A DNA stretch of 64,000 bases from Halomonas sp. GD1P12 (GCF_025725645.1 NZ_CP107007.1:2418001-2482000); one strand, 5' to 3'. Shown: positions 1 to 10,735, counted from the stretch's first letter. Translations and numbers: made by a program. Notes: generated by a model not told the origin, from the letters alone.

Positions 1-303
1 TTCTGCGCCGCGCTCAGACATCTCGACTGTCAGTTCGGTATCGAGCACGTGGGGGCCGAGTTCAACAAGCTTGCCGAGCTACACGACGTGGGGCTTACCT
101 ACCTGAAGGTGGATGCCAGCCTGGTGCGCGACATTCACGCCTCCGCCGAGCAGCAAAGCATACTGCGCGGGCTGACCACGCTCTGCCACTCGCTGGGGCT
201 GTTGGTCATCGCCGAAGGCGTAAAATCCGAAGAGGAGCTGGCCCAGCTGTTCCGCATGGGCATCGACGGCGTGACCGGCCCGGCGATACGCACGCCAAAC
301 TGA
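1..303 (+). CDS. lapD: LapD-like c-di-GMP receptor, C-terminal part of degenerate EAL domain (partial)
   Basis: The frame is open from the first base, so only the last 100 residues of a longer protein are visible. They match the end of an EAL domain: LKVDASLVRDI, then VIAEGVKSEEEL, then GIDGVTGPAI. The position where active phosphodiesterases carry the DDFG metal-binding motif reads IEHVG. This is the kind of degeneration known from LapD, an inner-membrane protein that binds c-di-GMP without cleaving it and sequesters the periplasmic protease LapG. The gene converges on a Lap-type adhesin locus, which supports the call. The HAMP and GGDEF parts are outside the window. A generic inactive EAL protein is the alternative. 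Confidence 0.75.
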   Translation, partial: FCAALRHLDCQFGIEHVGAEFNKLAELHDVGLTYLKVDASLVRDIHASAEQQSILRGLTTLCHSLGLLVIAEGVKSEEELAQLFRMGIDGVTGPAIRTPN

Positions 304-308
304 CCCGG

Positions 309-343
309 CCGCCGCCATGGCGGCGGTATCAGATGATACCGCC
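309..343. terminator. Overlapping inverted repeats between convergent genes
   Basis: Two palindromes overlap here. CCGCCGCC-AT-GGCGGCGG spans 309-326, and GGCGGTATCA-GA-TGATACCGCC spans 322-343. They share bases 322-326, so only one hairpin can form at a time. The second covers the stop codon of the leftward gene. The site lies just after the lapD-like stop, where two genes converge. Neither side has a T-tract, so a terminator role is inferred from position only. Confidence 0.45.
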
Positions 344-652
344 GTCCTCGCCAATCAAATTGACGTTGTTCTTGGCGCGCAGCGATTTACGCTGCATCAC
401 CTTGTTCTGCGCCGCCTGGGGCAGGTCGGTGAACGAAATCACCCCCTTGTCCAGCAGCACCTCCATCAAGTCTTCCACTACCCGCACGAAAGCCAGATCC
501 GAAGCAAGAAAGTTCGCTTTCGAGCCCGGCTCATTGGCCAGAAACGCCAGCACCTGCGGGTCGTCTGCGCTCACCTGCTCGGAAGATTCGCTGGTCGCCT
601 CCTTACTTAGCGTCACGATGTCGCCGTCGGCATTGCGTTTGATATAGAACAT
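329..652 (-). CDS. Small conserved protein of the 'tryptophan synthase beta-like' family
   Basis: A 107-residue protein. It starts FYIKRNADGDI and has a conserved C-terminal half with the segments ASDLAFVRVVEDLMEVL, VISFTDLPQAAQNKV and RKSLRAKNN. It resembles short gammaproteobacterial proteins often named tryptophan synthase subunit beta-like. The name is misleading: at this length it cannot be the PLP enzyme, and no catalytic motif is visible. Family members often sit near Lap-type adhesin or c-di-GMP genes, as here. The start has an AG-rich ribosome-binding region (agaaggggg). The gene lies just downstream of the adhesin terminator on the same strand, so it may depend on read-through. Function unknown. 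Confidence 0.7.
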   Translation of the reverse strand: MFYIKRNADGDIVTLSKEATSESSEQVSADDPQVLAFLANEPGSKANFLASDLAFVRVVEDLMEVLLDKGVISFTDLPQAAQNKVMQRKSLRAKNNVNLIGEDGGII

Positions 653-690
653 GGCAACCCCCTTCTCTCGTTAAACAGGGTTCAAGGTTA

Positions 691-715
691 AAAAAGGCCG
701 CCCGGAGGCGGCCTT
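691..715 (-). terminator. Rho-independent terminator of the adhesin gene
   Basis: A perfect 9-bp stem (AAGGCCGCC 694-702 with GGCGGCCTT 707-715) has a CGGA loop. On the leftward strand it is followed by a run of T (the A-run at 691-695). It lies 29 bp past the adhesin stop codon. Confidence 0.85.
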
Positions 716-743
716 GGTGTTACACGATGCGTAACGTGATGTC

Positions 744-3700
744 TTACTGGTCGATCTTCAGCTGATGATCCTGCAGCATGCTTTGCAGGAAGTCCGACGA
801 GCTTTCGCCCTGGGGCATGGTGACGTCTTTCAGTACAACCCGCTGATCCGCGTTACTGTTATCTGCCGACAAGCCACCTTCTGACTTGATGTGCAGAATG
901 GTATCGCTGCCTTTCTGTTCGGCGCGGATGTATTGATCGATGGCCTCATCGCTTTCGCCCTTCAAGAGATCGGAGAGATCCAGGCGATCCGCTTGAGCAT
1001 CCTTGCCATACACCCCCTTGTTGAAGTCCATGACGGTATCCACGGCCGCCTTGGTGCTTGTTCCCTGGTCACCGAACTCCCACTTGAACGTATCGGCACC
1101 GCCGCCGCCGTAAAGCGTATCGTTACCCGGACCGCCTATCAGCGTATCGCTACCGGATCCGCCATAGAGAACATCGTCGCCTTTTCCACCGATCAGCACG
1201 TCGTCACTGGCACCGCCGATCAGGATATCGTTACCAGCACCGCCGTAAAGGATATCGTTGCCTTCGGTACCGGTGAGCATGTTACTGCCCTTGTCGCCCA
1301 GCTCGAAGTGCTTGATATCCGTCGAGACGTTGCCATTGGCATCAACCGCGGTGGCCTTGAGCTCGCCGGTGGAGCTTTCGATACGCTTCAGGGACGTGAT
1401 CCATTCGCCGTTGGCATCTGCCTTGACGGTATCGACTACCTTACCGCTTGCATCGGTAATGCTCACCTCTGCGTCCGGACCGGCCGAGCCAGCTACCTTC
1501 ATTTCACGGAAGCCGACGGTGGTCTCAGAGAATTGGTCATTCACGAGATAGTTGGCATTACTGATTCCCTTGCTATCGAGCACCAGAGTCTGCGCCTTAC
1601 CGTCTACATGACCACTGAAAACCACTATGTCAGTTTCGGTACCGTTAACGCCCGACTTATCCGAACGAGTAACCGTACCCTCCATGGCTTTTTCTTCATA
1701 CGTAGTGTGCAGGTATTTTCCGATGGGGATGCCATACCACGTTTTCACATAGTATTGGGTCACCGACTCCGTCCAGCTCAGCTTGTACGTATCACCTACC
1801 TGGAAGTATGCCGTTTCGTTGCTACCCGCTTGTGAACGAACCGAGAGATTACTCGTGTTACCCACGTTCAGGTGGCTACTCGACACGGTCTGGTTCGTGT
1901 CGCTGGTATCGACTCGATTACCGGAGACACCAAAGTTATGACCTCCCAGACTTCCCCATACCTTGGCAAGTACATCCACACCTGCTTCCTGAGCAGTCTC
2001 GACGCTATCGATGCTCACAGAGGAAGACTCAGGTTTGACGTCTTCATTATCTGGTGAAGCCGGTGTAGGTACGGTGACCTCAACCGTGCTGGCAAACGCA
2101 CTGTCTTGCCTATCAGCCTCATCCGTCGCGTTCAGCTCTGTGGCAATGGCTTCCGCCGTTAGTTGGATGCCTTGGCCGGCCAACGAAGCAGGCACTGTCA
2201 ACGTTAAACCGTCGCTTGCGAACGTATCGCCGGACGCTTCGATCAACCAGCTTCCGTCGCTTTGCAATGCGCCCTGGCTCAAGGTTGCGCCTTCCGGCAC
2301 CCCGGTCACGCGGATACTGAGCGTCTCGTCACCATCGGTATCGTTGAGTGCGGCGTTTAAATCGACTTCATAGCGATACGCGTCTACTTCGGTAATTTCG
2401 ATCGCGCCAACGGTGGCCGTTGCGCCATTGACCTTAACGATTTCACTCGTCTCGGTTGTCGATGCACTGAAGTCCAATCTCAGCTTACCGTCATTATCGA
2501 GAGTAGTGGTAATCGTTGCCGTATAGTTTTCGTTCAGGTAGTAGTTCGCGGGAGAACCGTAGTCCTTGAACACGAACTCCTTCCCATCGTTGACTTTGAC
2601 TACCCAGTTATCGTTGTAAACACCATTGCCCGAATTCCAGGTGCCCTGAATCGTGTGAGGCAAGGTAATAGTGACTTCCTGCCCGGCGTGTACCTTACCG
2701 AAATCGAACGTTTTGGGGTCAGATTCTGAGTAGTCATACCACCACGAGCCCGAGATATTGCCATCGCCGCGCTTATCGCCCAGCGTAAGCTCAAATGACT
2801 TCGTCTGTGCCTCGATCGTTCCCGTCTTGTCGATCGCGGTGGCGTCACCCAGCGAGATACTCACCGTGGGCGTTTGGGCCACGGCGTCGTCGACCGTGGT
2901 GCTTTCCAGTGTCAGGCTGACCGGCACCTCGACTTTCTCGAAGTTGCCGTTGACTTCGATTACCTTGGCGTTCAGGTCGCCGCTGCCATCGACATTGACC
3001 GTTACAGCTCCTTTTCCGTCGCGGTCTAGAGTGACGGTATGGCGCTCACCATCGATCTCAACAATCGCCGTTGGGAAGTCATCCCCCTGGAAGGTGTATT
3101 GAGTAACATCGGGCGGGTTGGACGTTTCGACCACGAACGTGACCTCTGACTCACCGCTGATGGTAGTGGCCCCACCCTTGACCACCTCCTTATAAGCGAT
3201 GGAGTGGATGAGGTAGTCGTCGTCATTATCTACCGCGGTAAATTCAGCGCTGGTAAACGTCTTGCCAATTTCAGGTTTAAACGTATAGGCCAGATCTACA
3301 CGATCAGAGCCGCCCTGCACGCTTTCTTGTCGCACTTCTTCATCATTGGCGTTGAAATACGTCACCCGTGCGTTTGAGCCACCGCCTCCCGATATGATGG
3401 CATGCCCCACAGGATTGTTATCGGCATCCTTAAAATCGACCCGGGCTTTTTCGCGGTTGTTTCGCCATGCGAACTGGACGTCGAAGCTTTCGATCTCGTT
3501 ATTAAAGTCGATAACGATTTTTTCGCTGGTACCGTTAGTGCCATAGCCCAACTCGCTGTTTGCCGCGCTACCAGAGGTCTTGCCTACCACACCGAAGCCA
3601 TCGTGATTGGTACCGGTGACCCGAGAAATCTCTCCGCGCTCACCATCAGTGCCGTACGCCGTTACCGTAAAGCTATCGGATTTATCGACGTTGGTGACGT

Positions 3701-6700
3701 CTATCATCGACGTCTTGATGACAGAGGCACTCAGGTTGACCGTCGTTACATCGATGGAATCCTCGATGTAATAGGATTCAGCCTCATTCAACAGACTCCA
3801 GTTCCAGCTGCCATTATCGCCAATCACTTGCAAGTCAGACGGCGCGCTAATGGTATCGTCATCGACATAGACATCAGAATCGCTGTAGTAATAGCTGCTC
3901 GATGCCGTGGTAGCCCCTGCTTCGACCGTGATGCTTTGCACCTCTTCATTCACATCGAATGTAAATGTTGTATCGGTCTCAAGTGCTGAACTCAGCGTGA
4001 TCGTATAAGTGACCGTCGCACCATCTTCATCGGCCTCCGGCTGGAGCTTGGAAGTCAGCGTAGCGCTGGCGTCAAGATAAACGCTGTAATCCTGGTTAGC
4101 CTCTGCGCTGTAATCGTTACCTGCCTCGTCCTTACCAACTACCTCCGCTTTAACGCTGTCGTGGTTGGCCAATACCGAGCCCGGCACATTGATGGCGTAG
4201 GTCAGAGCGCCGTTATCGCCCTCGAGCACATCGCCCGAATAGGTTTCGCCACCCACGCTCAGCGTGACGGTGTCACCCGCCTTCGCGTCGCCGCCGACGG
4301 TGCCGGTAATGGTCACGTCGCCCTTCGCTTCGTCACCGTTGACCACGCCGTCCCCGGCGATCTCGTCGATGGTGATCGTGGCGCTGGCGTCCAGGTTCAC
4401 GCCGTAATCGCGGTCGGCGTCGGCGCTGTAGGCGTTGCCGTCCGCGTCGGTGCCGGTCACTTTTGCGGTAATCGCGGTGTGCTCGGCCAGCTCCGATCCG
4501 GGCACGTCGATGGCGTAGGTCAGATCCTCACCGACGGTGCCGGTGTGGGTGTTGTCACCCACCGTCAGGGTGACGGTGTCGCCGGCCTTGGCGTCGCCGC
4601 CCACGGTACCGGTGATGGTCACGTCGCCCTTCGCTTCCTCGCCGTTGATCACGTCGTCACCGGCGATCTGGTCGATGGTGATCGTGGCGCTGGCGTCCAG
4701 GTTCACGCTGTAGTCGCGCTCGGCGTCGGCGCTGTAGCCGTTGCCGTCCGTGTCGGTGCCGGTCACTTTTGCGGTAATCGCGGTGTGCTCGGCCAGCTCC
4801 GATCCGGGCACGTCGATGGCGTAGGTCAGATCCTCACCGACGGTGCCGGTGTGAGTGTTGTCGCCCACGCTCAGCGTGACGGTGTCGCCTGCCTTGGCGT
4901 CGCCGCCGACGGTACCGGTGATGGTCACGTCGCCCTTCGCTTCCTCGCCGTTGACCACGCCGTCACCGGCGATCACATCGATGGTGATCGTGGCGCTGGC
5001 GTCCAGGTTGACCTCGTAACCGCGCTCGGCGTCCTGACGGTAGCTGTTGCCCGCGTCGTCGGTGCCGGTGACTTCGGCCGTGATGCTGTCGTTGTCGGCC
5101 AGCATCGCTCCCGGCACGTCGATGGCGTAGGTGAGGTTGCCTTCACCATCGGCCACGACCTCGCCGCCGTAGGTATTCTCGCCCACGGTCAGGGTGACGG
5201 TGTCGCCCGCTTTCGCGTCGCCGCCCACGGTGCCGGTCACGGTCACGTCGCCCTTCGCTTCCTCGCCGTTGACCACGTCGTCACCGGCAATGGTGTCGAT
5301 GGTGATCGTGGCGCTGGCGTCGAGATTGACGGTGTAGGTCTTGTCCGTTTCGCCCGTATAGGCGTTGCCGTCCGCGTCGGTGCCGGTCACGTCGGCACGA
5401 ATCGTGTCGTTGTCGGCCAGAACCGATCCGGGTACGTCGATGGCGTAGGTGAGGTTGCCTTCACCGTCGGCCACGACCTCGCCGCCGTAGGTATTCTCGC
5501 CCACGGTCAGGGTGACTGCGTCGCCGGCCTTGGCGTCGCCGCCCACGGTACCGGTGATGGTCACGTCGCCCTTCGCTTCCTCGCCGTTGACCACGTCGTC
5601 ACCGGCAATGGTGTCGATGGTGATCGTGGCGCTGGCGTCCAGGTTCACGCTGTAGTCGCGCTCGGCGTCGGCGCTGTAGGCGTTGCCGTCCGTGTCGGTG
5701 CCGGTCACTTTTGCGGTAATCGCGGTGTGCTCGGCCAGCTCCGATCCGGGCACGTCGATGGCGTAGGTGAGGTTGCCTTCACCGTCGGCCACGACCTCGC
5801 CGCCGTAGGTATTCTCGCCCACGGTCAGGGTGACCGTGTCGCCGGCCTTGGCGTCGCCGCCCACGGTGCCGGTAATTTTGACAGGCCCCTTCGCCTCTTC
5901 CCCATTAACAACATTGTCCTTGGTTACGTTATCAATGGTGATCGTGGCTTTTATCTCTTCCTCCTCTTCCTCCTCCTCGGGACCATCGGACTCGTTATCC
6001 GAGTCCGGATCGTGATCACCGTCCGAGTCCGAGTCGCTGTCGGAATCAGAGTCACTGTCCGAGTCTGAATCGCTGTCGGAGTCTGAATCGCTGTCGGAAT
6101 CGGAGTCACTGTCAGAATCTGAATCGCTGTCAGAGTCGGAGTCGCTGTCGGAATCGGAGTCACTGTCGGAGTCGCTATCGGAATCCGAGTCGCTGTCGGA
6201 ATCTGAATCGCTATCGGAGTCCGAATCGCTATCCGAATCGGAGTCGCTGTCGGAGTCTGAATCCGAATCGCTGTCAGAGTCCGAGTCGCTATCGGAGTCT
6301 GAATCACTGTCGGAGTCCGAGTCACTATCGGAATCAGAGTCGCTGTCAGAGTCCGAGTCGCTGTCGGAGTCTGAATCGCTGTCGGAATCGGAGTCACTGT
6401 CAGAATCTGAATCGCTGTCAGAGTCGGAGTCGCTGTCGGAATCCGAGTCGCTGTCGGAATCCGAGTCGCTGTCGGAGTCCGAGTCACTATCAGAGTCCGA
6501 ATCGCTATCAGAGTCCGAATCGCTATCCGAATCGGAGTCGCTGTCGGAATCGGAGTCACTGTCAGAATCCGAATCACTGTCGGAATCGGAGTCGGAGTCC
6601 GAGTCACTATCAGAGTCCGAATCGCTGTCAGAGTCGGAGTCGCTATCCGAGTCCGAGTCACTATCGGAATCAGAGTCGCTGTCTGAGTCCGAATCGCTGT

Positions 6701-9700
6701 CAGAGTCGGAATCACTGTCGGAGTCCGAATCGCTGTCGGAATCGGAGTCACTGTCAGAATCCGAGTCGCTGTCGGAATCTGAATCGCTATCGGAATCCGA
6801 GTCGCTGTCGGAATCTGAATCGCTATCGGAGTCTGAATCACTGTCGGAATCCGAATCGCTGTCGGAATCCGAATCGCTGTCAGAGTCCGAATCGCTGTCA
6901 GAGTCAGAGTCGCTGTCGGAGTCCGAGTCGCTGTCGGAGTCGCTATCTGAATCCGAGTCGCTGTCGGAATCGGAGTCACTGTCGGAGTCGCTATCTGAAT
7001 CCGAGTCGCTGTCGGAGTCGGAGTCGCTGTCGGAATCCGAGTCGCTATCGGAATCCGAATCGCTATCAGAGTCGGAGTCGCTATCGGAGTCACTGTCCGA
7101 ATCGCTATCCGAATCGGAGTCGCTGTCGGAATCGGAGTCACTGTCCGAATCTGAATCGCTATCGGAGTCCGAATCGCTATCAGAGTCTGAATCGCTGTCG
7201 GAATCAGAGTCGCTGTCAGAGTCCGAGTCACTATCGGAATCCGAGTCACTATCGGAATCCGAGTCGCTGTCGGAATCCGAGTCGCTATCGGAATCCGAGT
7301 CGCTATCGGAATCCGAATCGCTGTCAGAGTCAGAGTCGCTGTCGGAGTCTGAATCGCTGTCGGAATCCGAGTCGCTGTCAGAGTCAGAGTCGCTGTCGGA
7401 GTCTGAATCGCTGTCGGAATCTGAGTCGCTATCGGAGTCGGAGTCACTGTCGGAATCCGAATCACTGTCCGAATCGGAGTCGCTGTCTGAGTCAGAGTCG
7501 CTGTCAGAGTCCGAATCGCTGTCAGAGTCAGAGTCGCTGTCGGAGTCCGAGTCGCTGTCGGAGTCGCTATCTGAATCCGAGTCGCTGTCGGAATCGGAGT
7601 CACTGTCGGAGTCGCTATCTGAATCCGAGTCGCTGTCGGAGTCGGAGTCGCTGTCGGAATCCGAGTCGCTATCGGAATCCGAATCGCTATCAGAGTCGGA
7701 GTCGCTATCGGAATCCGAATCACTGTCCGAATCGGAGTCGCTGTCTGAGTCAGAGTCGCTGTCGGAATCCGAATCACTGTCAGAGTCGGAATCACTGTCG
7801 GAATCCGAATCGCTATCGGAGTCCGAATCGCTATCAGAGTCGGAGTCGCTATCGGAATCCGAATCACTGTCCGAATCGGAGTCGCTGTCTGAGTCAGAGT
7901 CGCTGTCGGAATCCGAATCACTGTCAGAGTCGGAATCACTGTCGGAATCCGAATCGCTATCGGAGTCCGAATCGCTGTCAGAGTCGGAGTCGCTGTCGGA
8001 ATCGGAGTCACTGTCGGAGTCACTGTCGGAGTCGCTATCGGAGTCGCTATCGGAATCCGAGTCGCTGTCGGAATCTGAATCGCTATCGGAGTCCGAATCG
8101 CTATCCGAATCGGAGTCGCTGTCGGAGTCGGAGTCGGAATCCGAATCGCTGTCAGAGTCCGAGTCGCTATCGGAATCTGAATCGCTATCGGAGTCTGAAT
8201 CACTGTCGGAGTCCGAGTCACTATCGGAATCAGAGTCGCTGTCAGAGTCGGAATCACTGTCCGAATCGCTATCAGAGTCCGAATCGCTGTCGGAGTCGGA
8301 GTCGCTATCCGAGTCCGAGTCGCTGTCGGAGTCTGAATCGCTATCGGAGTCCGAGTCACTATCGGAATCCGAATCGCTATCGGAGTCCGAGTCACTATCG
8401 GAATCAGAATCGCTGTCAGAGTCGGAATCACTGTCCGAATCGCTATCAGAGTCCGAATCGCTGTCGGAGTCGGAGTCGCTATCCGAGTCCGAGTCGCTAT
8501 CCGAGTCCGAGTCGCTGTCGGAGTCTGAATCGCTATCGGAGTCCGAGTCACTATCGGAATCCGAATCGCTATCGGAGTCCGAGTCACTATCGGAATCGGA
8601 GTCACTATCGGAATCCGAGTCGCTATCAGAGTCCGAATCGCTATCCGAATCGGAGTCGCTGTCGGAATCGGAGTCACTGTCAGAATCCGAGTCACTGTCG
8701 GAGTCCGAATCACTGTCGGAGTCCGAATCACTGTCGGAATCGGAGTCACTGTCAGAATCCGAGTCGCTGTCGGAATCCGAATCGCTGTCAGAATCCGAGT
8801 CGCTGTCGGAATCCGAATCGCTGTCAGAGTCCGAGTCGCTGTCGGAATCCGAATCGCTGTCAGAGTCGGAATCACTGTCGGAGTCCGAATCGCTGTCGGA
8901 ATCCGAATCACTGTCGGAATCAGAGTCGCTGTCGGAGTCAGAATCACTGTCAGAGTCGGAGTCACTGTCGGCATCCGAGTCACTGTCAGAGTCAGAGTCG
9001 GAATCGCTGTCGGAGTCCGAATCGCTATCCGAATCAGAGTCGCTGTCGGAATCCGAATCACTATCCGAATCAGAGTCACTATCGGAATCAGAGTCGCTGT
9101 CAGAGTCGGAATCACTGTCGGAGTCTGAATCGCTGTCGGAATCGGAGTCACTGTCAGAGTCCGAGTCGCTATCGGAATCCGAATCGCTGTCAGAGTCGGA
9201 ATCACTGTCGGAGTCCGAATCGCTGTCGGAATCCGAATCGCTGTCAGAGTCGGAATCACTGTCGGAATCTGAATCGCTATCGGAGTCCGAGTCACTGTCG
9301 GAGTCCGAATCACTGTCCGAATCGGAGTCGCTATCGGAGTCCGAGTCGCTATCGGAGTCCGAATCGCTGTCGGAGTCCGAATCGCTGTCGGAGTCCGAAT
9401 CGCTGTCGGCGTCTGAATCACTGTCGGAATCGGAGTCGCTATCGGAATCCGAGTCACTGTCCGAGTCTGAATCGCTATCGGAATCCGAGTCGCTGTCGGA
9501 ATCTGAATCGCTATCGGAGTCTGAATCACTGTCGGAATCCGAATCACTGTCGGAATCCGAATCGCTGTCAGAGTCGGAGTCGCTATCCGAGTCGGAGTCG
9601 CTATCGGAATCAGAGTCGCTGTCGGAATCCGAGTCGCTATCGGAATCTGAATCGCTATCGGAGTCCGAATCGCTGTCTGAATCCGAATCGCTGTCGGAGT

Positions 9701-10631
9701 CCGAATCGCTGTCAGAGTCCGAGTCGCTATCGGAATCCGAGTCACTGTCGGCGTCTGAATCGCTGTCGGAATCGGAGTCACTGTCAGAGTCCGAATCGCT
9801 ATCCGAATCGGAATCCGAGTCACTATCGGAGTCCGAATCGCTATCGGAATCCGAATCGCTATCAGAGTCCGAATCACTGTCGGCATCCGCATCTGCGTCA
9901 GCGTCAGCGTCAGCGTCAGCGTCAGCGTCAGTATCGGCGTCAGCATCTGCATCCGCATCTGCGTCAGCGTCCGTATCGGCGTCAGCATCTGCATCTGCAT
10001 CTGCATCTGCATCAGCGTCTGCGTCCGCATCGGCGTCAGCATCCGCATCTGCATCTGCATCAGCGTCTGCATCGGCATCACCGTCATCATCGCCGGGGAT
10101 CAGGGGGTCGTCCGGGCTTAGCGGGATATCGGTATCGGGGGCTGTGTCATCGGGGCCGGGGGGATTTAGCGTAAAAAAGACGGGCGGTGTACCTGCCGTG
10201 GGGCCAGCGGTAGTAAAGCTTAGGGGGCTTACCTCTTCGGAGATACGCGCCACGCGAACGAAGCTATTGCCCCCGCCGCCGCCGCCACCGGCACCGCCGG
10301 CAGCGGTGGGGTCGAGAAGATCAAGAAGATCGATATCGTCGTCTTCAAGAGCGGCCAACAAGGCATCGATATCGTCATCCAGCACGCTGGCTTCATCGGA
10401 AGAGACAACGGTTTCACGATCAAGGTCCGGAGTCAGCTCCATGGACTGCCCGCCTTCCACCACGTCTGCCCCTGCGCCATCGCCAAAATCGAGTTCGACT
10501 CGTCCACCGTCCGAGGTAATCAGTGTTTCGCCTTCGATAAGCGTATCGCCGATTTTGACCTCGTGCCGGTTACCCTTTCCATCCGTGACCCAAGCGTCCC
10601 CGGTGATAGCGATGACCGTTGCTGTTGCCAT
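744..10631 (-). CDS. Giant Lap/Bap-type RTX adhesin with Ser-Asp stalk
   Basis: A 3295-residue secreted surface adhesin. In order it has: an N-terminal retention module (residues 1-~108) resembling LapA; a T-A-A-G LapG-type cleavage site at 109-112 followed by a run of glycines; an Asp-Ala repeat (~184-251); a Ser-Asp repeat (~252-1537); an acidic EEEEEEEE hinge; six ~100-residue Ig-like repeats (ITID...NGEEAKG...[12 protein letters not shown]); several non-repeated beta-rich domains; RTX nonapeptides ([11 protein letters not shown] type); and a C-terminal type I secretion signal region. In the Lap model the N-terminus stays plugged in the TolC-like channel until LapG cuts it. The upstream genes encode the matching exporter. 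The start has only a weak GGGGAT ribosome-binding site. The protein is extremely acidic, as expected for a halophile surface. Ligand unknown. Confidence 0.93.
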   Translation of the reverse strand: MATATVIAITGDAWVTDGKGNRHEVKIGDTLIEGETLITSDGGRVELDFGDGAGADVVEGGQSMELTPDLDRETVVSSDEASVLDDDIDALLAALEDDDIDLLDLLDPTAAGGAGGGGGGGNSFVRVARISEEVSPLSFTTAGPTAGTPPVFFTLNPPGPDDTAPDTDIPLSPDDPLIPGDDDGDADADADADADADADADADADADADADADADADADTDADADADADADADTDADADADADADADADADSDSDSDSDSDSDSDSDSDSDSDSDSDSDSDSDSDSDSDSDSDADSDSDSDSDSDSDSDSDSDSDSDSDSDSDSDSDSDSDSDSDSDSDSDSDSDSDSDSDSDSDSDSDSDSDSDSDSDSDSDSDSDSDSDSDSDSDSDSDSDSDSDSDSDSDSDSDADSDSDSDSDSDSDSDSDSDSDSDSDSDSDSDSDSDSDSDSDSDSDSDSDSDSDSDSDSDSDSDSDSDSDSDSDSDSDSDSDSDSDSDSDSDSDSDSDSDSDSDSDSDSDSDSDSDSDSDSDSDSDSDSDSDSDSDSDSDSDSDSDADSDSDSDSDSDSDSDSDSDSDSDSDSDSDSDSDSDSDSDSDSDSDSDSDSDSDSDSDSDSDSDSDSDSDSDSDSDSDSDSDSDSDSDSDSDSDSDSDSDSDSDSDSDSDSDSDSDSDSDSDSDSDSDSDSDSDSDSDSDSDSDSDSDSDSDSDSDSDSDSDSDSDSDSDSDSDSDSDSDSDSDSDSDSDSDSDSDSDSDSDSDSDSDSDSDSDSDSDSDSDSDSDSDSDSDSDSDSDSDSDSDSDSDSDSDSDSDSDSDSDSDSDSDSDSDSDSDSDSDSDSDSDSDSDSDSDSDSDSDSDSDSDSDSDSDSDSDSDSDSDSDSDSDSDSDSDSDSDSDSDSDSDSDSDSDSDSDSDSDSDSDSDSDSDSDSDSDSDSDSDSDSDSDSDSDSDSDSDSDSDSDSDSDSDSDSDSDSDSDSDSDSDSDSDSDSDSDSDSDSDSDSDSDSDSDSDSDSDSDSDSDSDSDSDSDSDSDSDSDSDSDSDSDSDSDSDSDSDSDSDSDSDSDSDSDSDSDSDSDSDSDSDSDSDSDSDSDSDSDSDSDSDSDSDSDSDSDSDSDSDSDSDSDSDSDSDSDSDSDSDSDSDSDSDSDSDSDSDSDSDSDSDSDSDSDSDSDSDSDSDSDSDSDSDSDSDSDSDSDSDSDSDSDSDSDSDSDSDSDSDSDSDSDSDSDSDSDSDSDSDSDSDSDSDSDSDSDSDSDSDSDSDSDSDSDSDSDSDSDSDSDSDSDSDSDSDSDSDSDSDSDSDSDSDSDSDSDSDSDSDSDSDSDSDSDSDSDSDSDSDSDSDSDSDSDSDSDSDSDSDSDSDSDSDSDSDSDSDSDSDSDSDSDSDSDSDSDSDSDSDSDSDSDSDSDSDSDSDSDSDSDSDSDSDSDSDSDSDSDSDSDSDSDSDSDSDSDSDSDSDSDSDSDSDSDSDSDSDSDSDSDSDSDSDSDSDSDSDSDSDSDSDSDSDSDSDSDSDSDSDSDSDSDSDSDSDSDSDSDSDSDGDHDPDSDNESDGPEEEEEEEEIKATITIDNVTKDNVVNGEEAKGPVKITGTVGGDAKAGDTVTLTVGENTYGGEVVADGEGNLTYAIDVPGSELAEHTAITAKVTGTDTDGNAYSADAERDYSVNLDASATITIDTIAGDDVVNGEEAKGDVTITGTVGGDAKAGDAVTLTVGENTYGGEVVADGEGNLTYAIDVPGSVLADNDTIRADVTGTDADGNAYTGETDKTYTVNLDASATITIDTIAGDDVVNGEEAKGDVTVTGTVGGDAKAGDTVTLTVGENTYGGEVVADGEGNLTYAIDVPGAMLADNDSITAEVTGTDDAGNSYRQDAERGYEVNLDASATITIDVIAGDGVVNGEEAKGDVTITGTVGGDAKAGDTVTLSVGDNTHTGTVGEDLTYAIDVPGSELAEHTAITAKVTGTDTDGNGYSADAERDYSVNLDASATITIDQIAGDDVINGEEAKGDVTITGTVGGDAKAGDTVTLTVGDNTHTGTVGEDLTYAIDVPGSELAEHTAITAKVTGTDADGNAYSADADRDYGVNLDASATITIDEIAGDGVVNGDEAKGDVTITGTVGGDAKAGDTVTLSVGGETYSGDVLEGDNGALTYAINVPGSVLANHDSVKAEVVGKDEAGNDYSAEANQDYSVYLDASATLTSKLQPEADEDGATVTYTITLSSALETDTTFTFDVNEEVQSITVEAGATTASSSYYYSDSDVYVDDDTISAPSDLQVIGDNGSWNWSLLNEAESYYIEDSIDVTTVNLSASVIKTSMIDVTNVDKSDSFTVTAYGTDGERGEISRVTGTNHDGFGVVGKTSGSAANSELGYGTNGTSEKIVIDFNNEIESFDVQFAWRNNREKARVDFKDADNNPVGHAIISGGGGSNARVTYFNANDEEVRQESVQGGSDRVDLAYTFKPEIGKTFTSAEFTAVDNDDDYLIHSIAYKEVVKGGATTISGESEVTFVVETSNPPDVTQYTFQGDDFPTAIVEIDGERHTVTLDRDGKGAVTVNVDGSGDLNAKVIEVNGNFEKVEVPVSLTLESTTVDDAVAQTPTVSISLGDATAIDKTGTIEAQTKSFELTLGDKRGDGNISGSWWYDYSESDPKTFDFGKVHAGQEVTITLPHTIQGTWNSGNGVYNDNWVVKVNDGKEFVFKDYGSPANYYLNENYTATITTTLDNDGKLRLDFSASTTETSEIVKVNGATATVGAIEITEVDAYRYEVDLNAALNDTDGDETLSIRVTGVPEGATLSQGALQSDGSWLIEASGDTFASDGLTLTVPASLAGQGIQLTAEAIATELNATDEADRQDSAFASTVEVTVPTPASPDNEDVKPESSSVSIDSVETAQEAGVDVLAKVWGSLGGHNFGVSGNRVDTSDTNQTVSSSHLNVGNTSNLSVRSQAGSNETAYFQVGDTYKLSWTESVTQYYVKTWYGIPIGKYLHTTYEEKAMEGTVTRSDKSGVNGTETDIVVFSGHVDGKAQTLVLDSKGISNANYLVNDQFSETTVGFREMKVAGSAGPDAEVSITDASGKVVDTVKADANGEWITSLKRIESSTGELKATAVDANGNVSTDIKHFELGDKGSNMLTGTEGNDILYGGAGNDILIGGASDDVLIGGKGDDVLYGGSGSDTLIGGPGNDTLYGGGGADTFKWEFGDQGTSTKAAVDTVMDFNKGVYGKDAQADRLDLSDLLKGESDEAIDQYIRAEQKGSDTILHIKSEGGLSADNSNADQRVVLKDVTMPQGESSSDFLQSMLQDHQLKIDQ
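1083..1280 (-). repeat. RTX calcium-binding nonapeptide array within the adhesin
   Basis: About seven tandem glycine-aspartate nonapeptides of the form GGxGNDxLx are encoded here, including [22 protein letters not shown] and [11 protein letters not shown]. Such arrays bind calcium and fold outside the cell after type I secretion. About 110 residues of C-terminal secretion-signal sequence follow ([18 protein letters not shown]). Confidence 0.9.
4072..5952 (-). repeat. Six tandem Ig-like (Bap-type) repeats in the adhesin
   Basis: Six units of about 306-318 bp are encoded, each starting near [27 protein letters not shown] and ending near NLDASA. The DNA is highly similar between units, for example the shared block around GTGATCGTGGCGCTGGCGTC at about 4375, 4680, 4986, 5302, 5620 and a partial copy at 5938. 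The units differ in short blocks that are shared in mosaic fashion, such as [11 protein letters not shown] versus THTGTVGED. This suggests recombination between repeats. The domains probably form a rigid distal rod. Confidence 0.9.
6022..9878 (-). repeat. Ser-Asp dipeptide repeat with 18-bp codon period
   Basis: About 3.86 kb encodes roughly 640 Ser-Asp pairs, broken only by a few Asp-Ala pairs (near 8970, 9410 and 9750). On the coding strand the dominant unit is GAY-AGY-GAY-TCN-GAY-TCN. Every third serine therefore uses AGY and the other two use TCN, giving an 18-bp unit for six residues. Units of 12 and 24 bp occur occasionally, for example near 6170 and 6257. The stalk should be a flexible polyanionic spacer. 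Confidence 0.95.
9879..10085 (-). repeat. Asp-Ala (with occasional Thr) dipeptide repeat
   Basis: About 69 residues are mainly Asp-Ala pairs with a few Asp-Thr, encoded with a plain 6-bp period (GAY GCN). It joins the Ser-Asp block directly. GCN and TCN differ by one base, so the two blocks could derive from one another. Confidence 0.9.
10296..10307 (-). other. Predicted LapG-type cleavage site (T-A-A-G)
   Basis: Residues 109-112 of the adhesin read T-A-A-G in the context [11 protein letters not shown], just after an acidic helix and before a glycine-rich linker. LapG proteases cut after a di-alanine motif of this type in LapA-like adhesins. Position and context fit. Cleavage itself is inferred. 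Confidence 0.75.
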
Positions 10632-10735
10632 TTAGGTAAATCCCCGATGAGTATTAGTGGCCGCCCGCTCACCCGTCGTGCGAGTGAAAAAAACGGCTTA
10701 TAGCGCAATAGTAAGGGATTCGGCGCCCCCTCCCT

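Noticed and set aside
329..652. Tryptophan synthase beta subunit
   Set aside because: Far too short, with no PLP lysine or glycine-rich phosphate-binding motif.
891..1835. 314-codon open frame on the plus strand
   Set aside because: Antisense to the RTX end of the adhesin; no family match and no ribosome-binding site.
4161..6068. 635-codon open frame on the plus strand
   Set aside because: It is antisense to the Ig repeats of the adhesin. Its apparent repeats mirror those domains.
6022..9878. Possible CRISPR-like or satellite array
   Set aside because: The repeat is coding, has no unique spacers, and keeps the Ser-Asp reading frame throughout.
5951..10090. 1379-codon open frame rich in I, T, P and R on the leftward strand
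   Set aside because: It is the out-of-frame reading of the SD/DA repeat, kept open because the repeat lacks stops. It has no start signal or independent domain.
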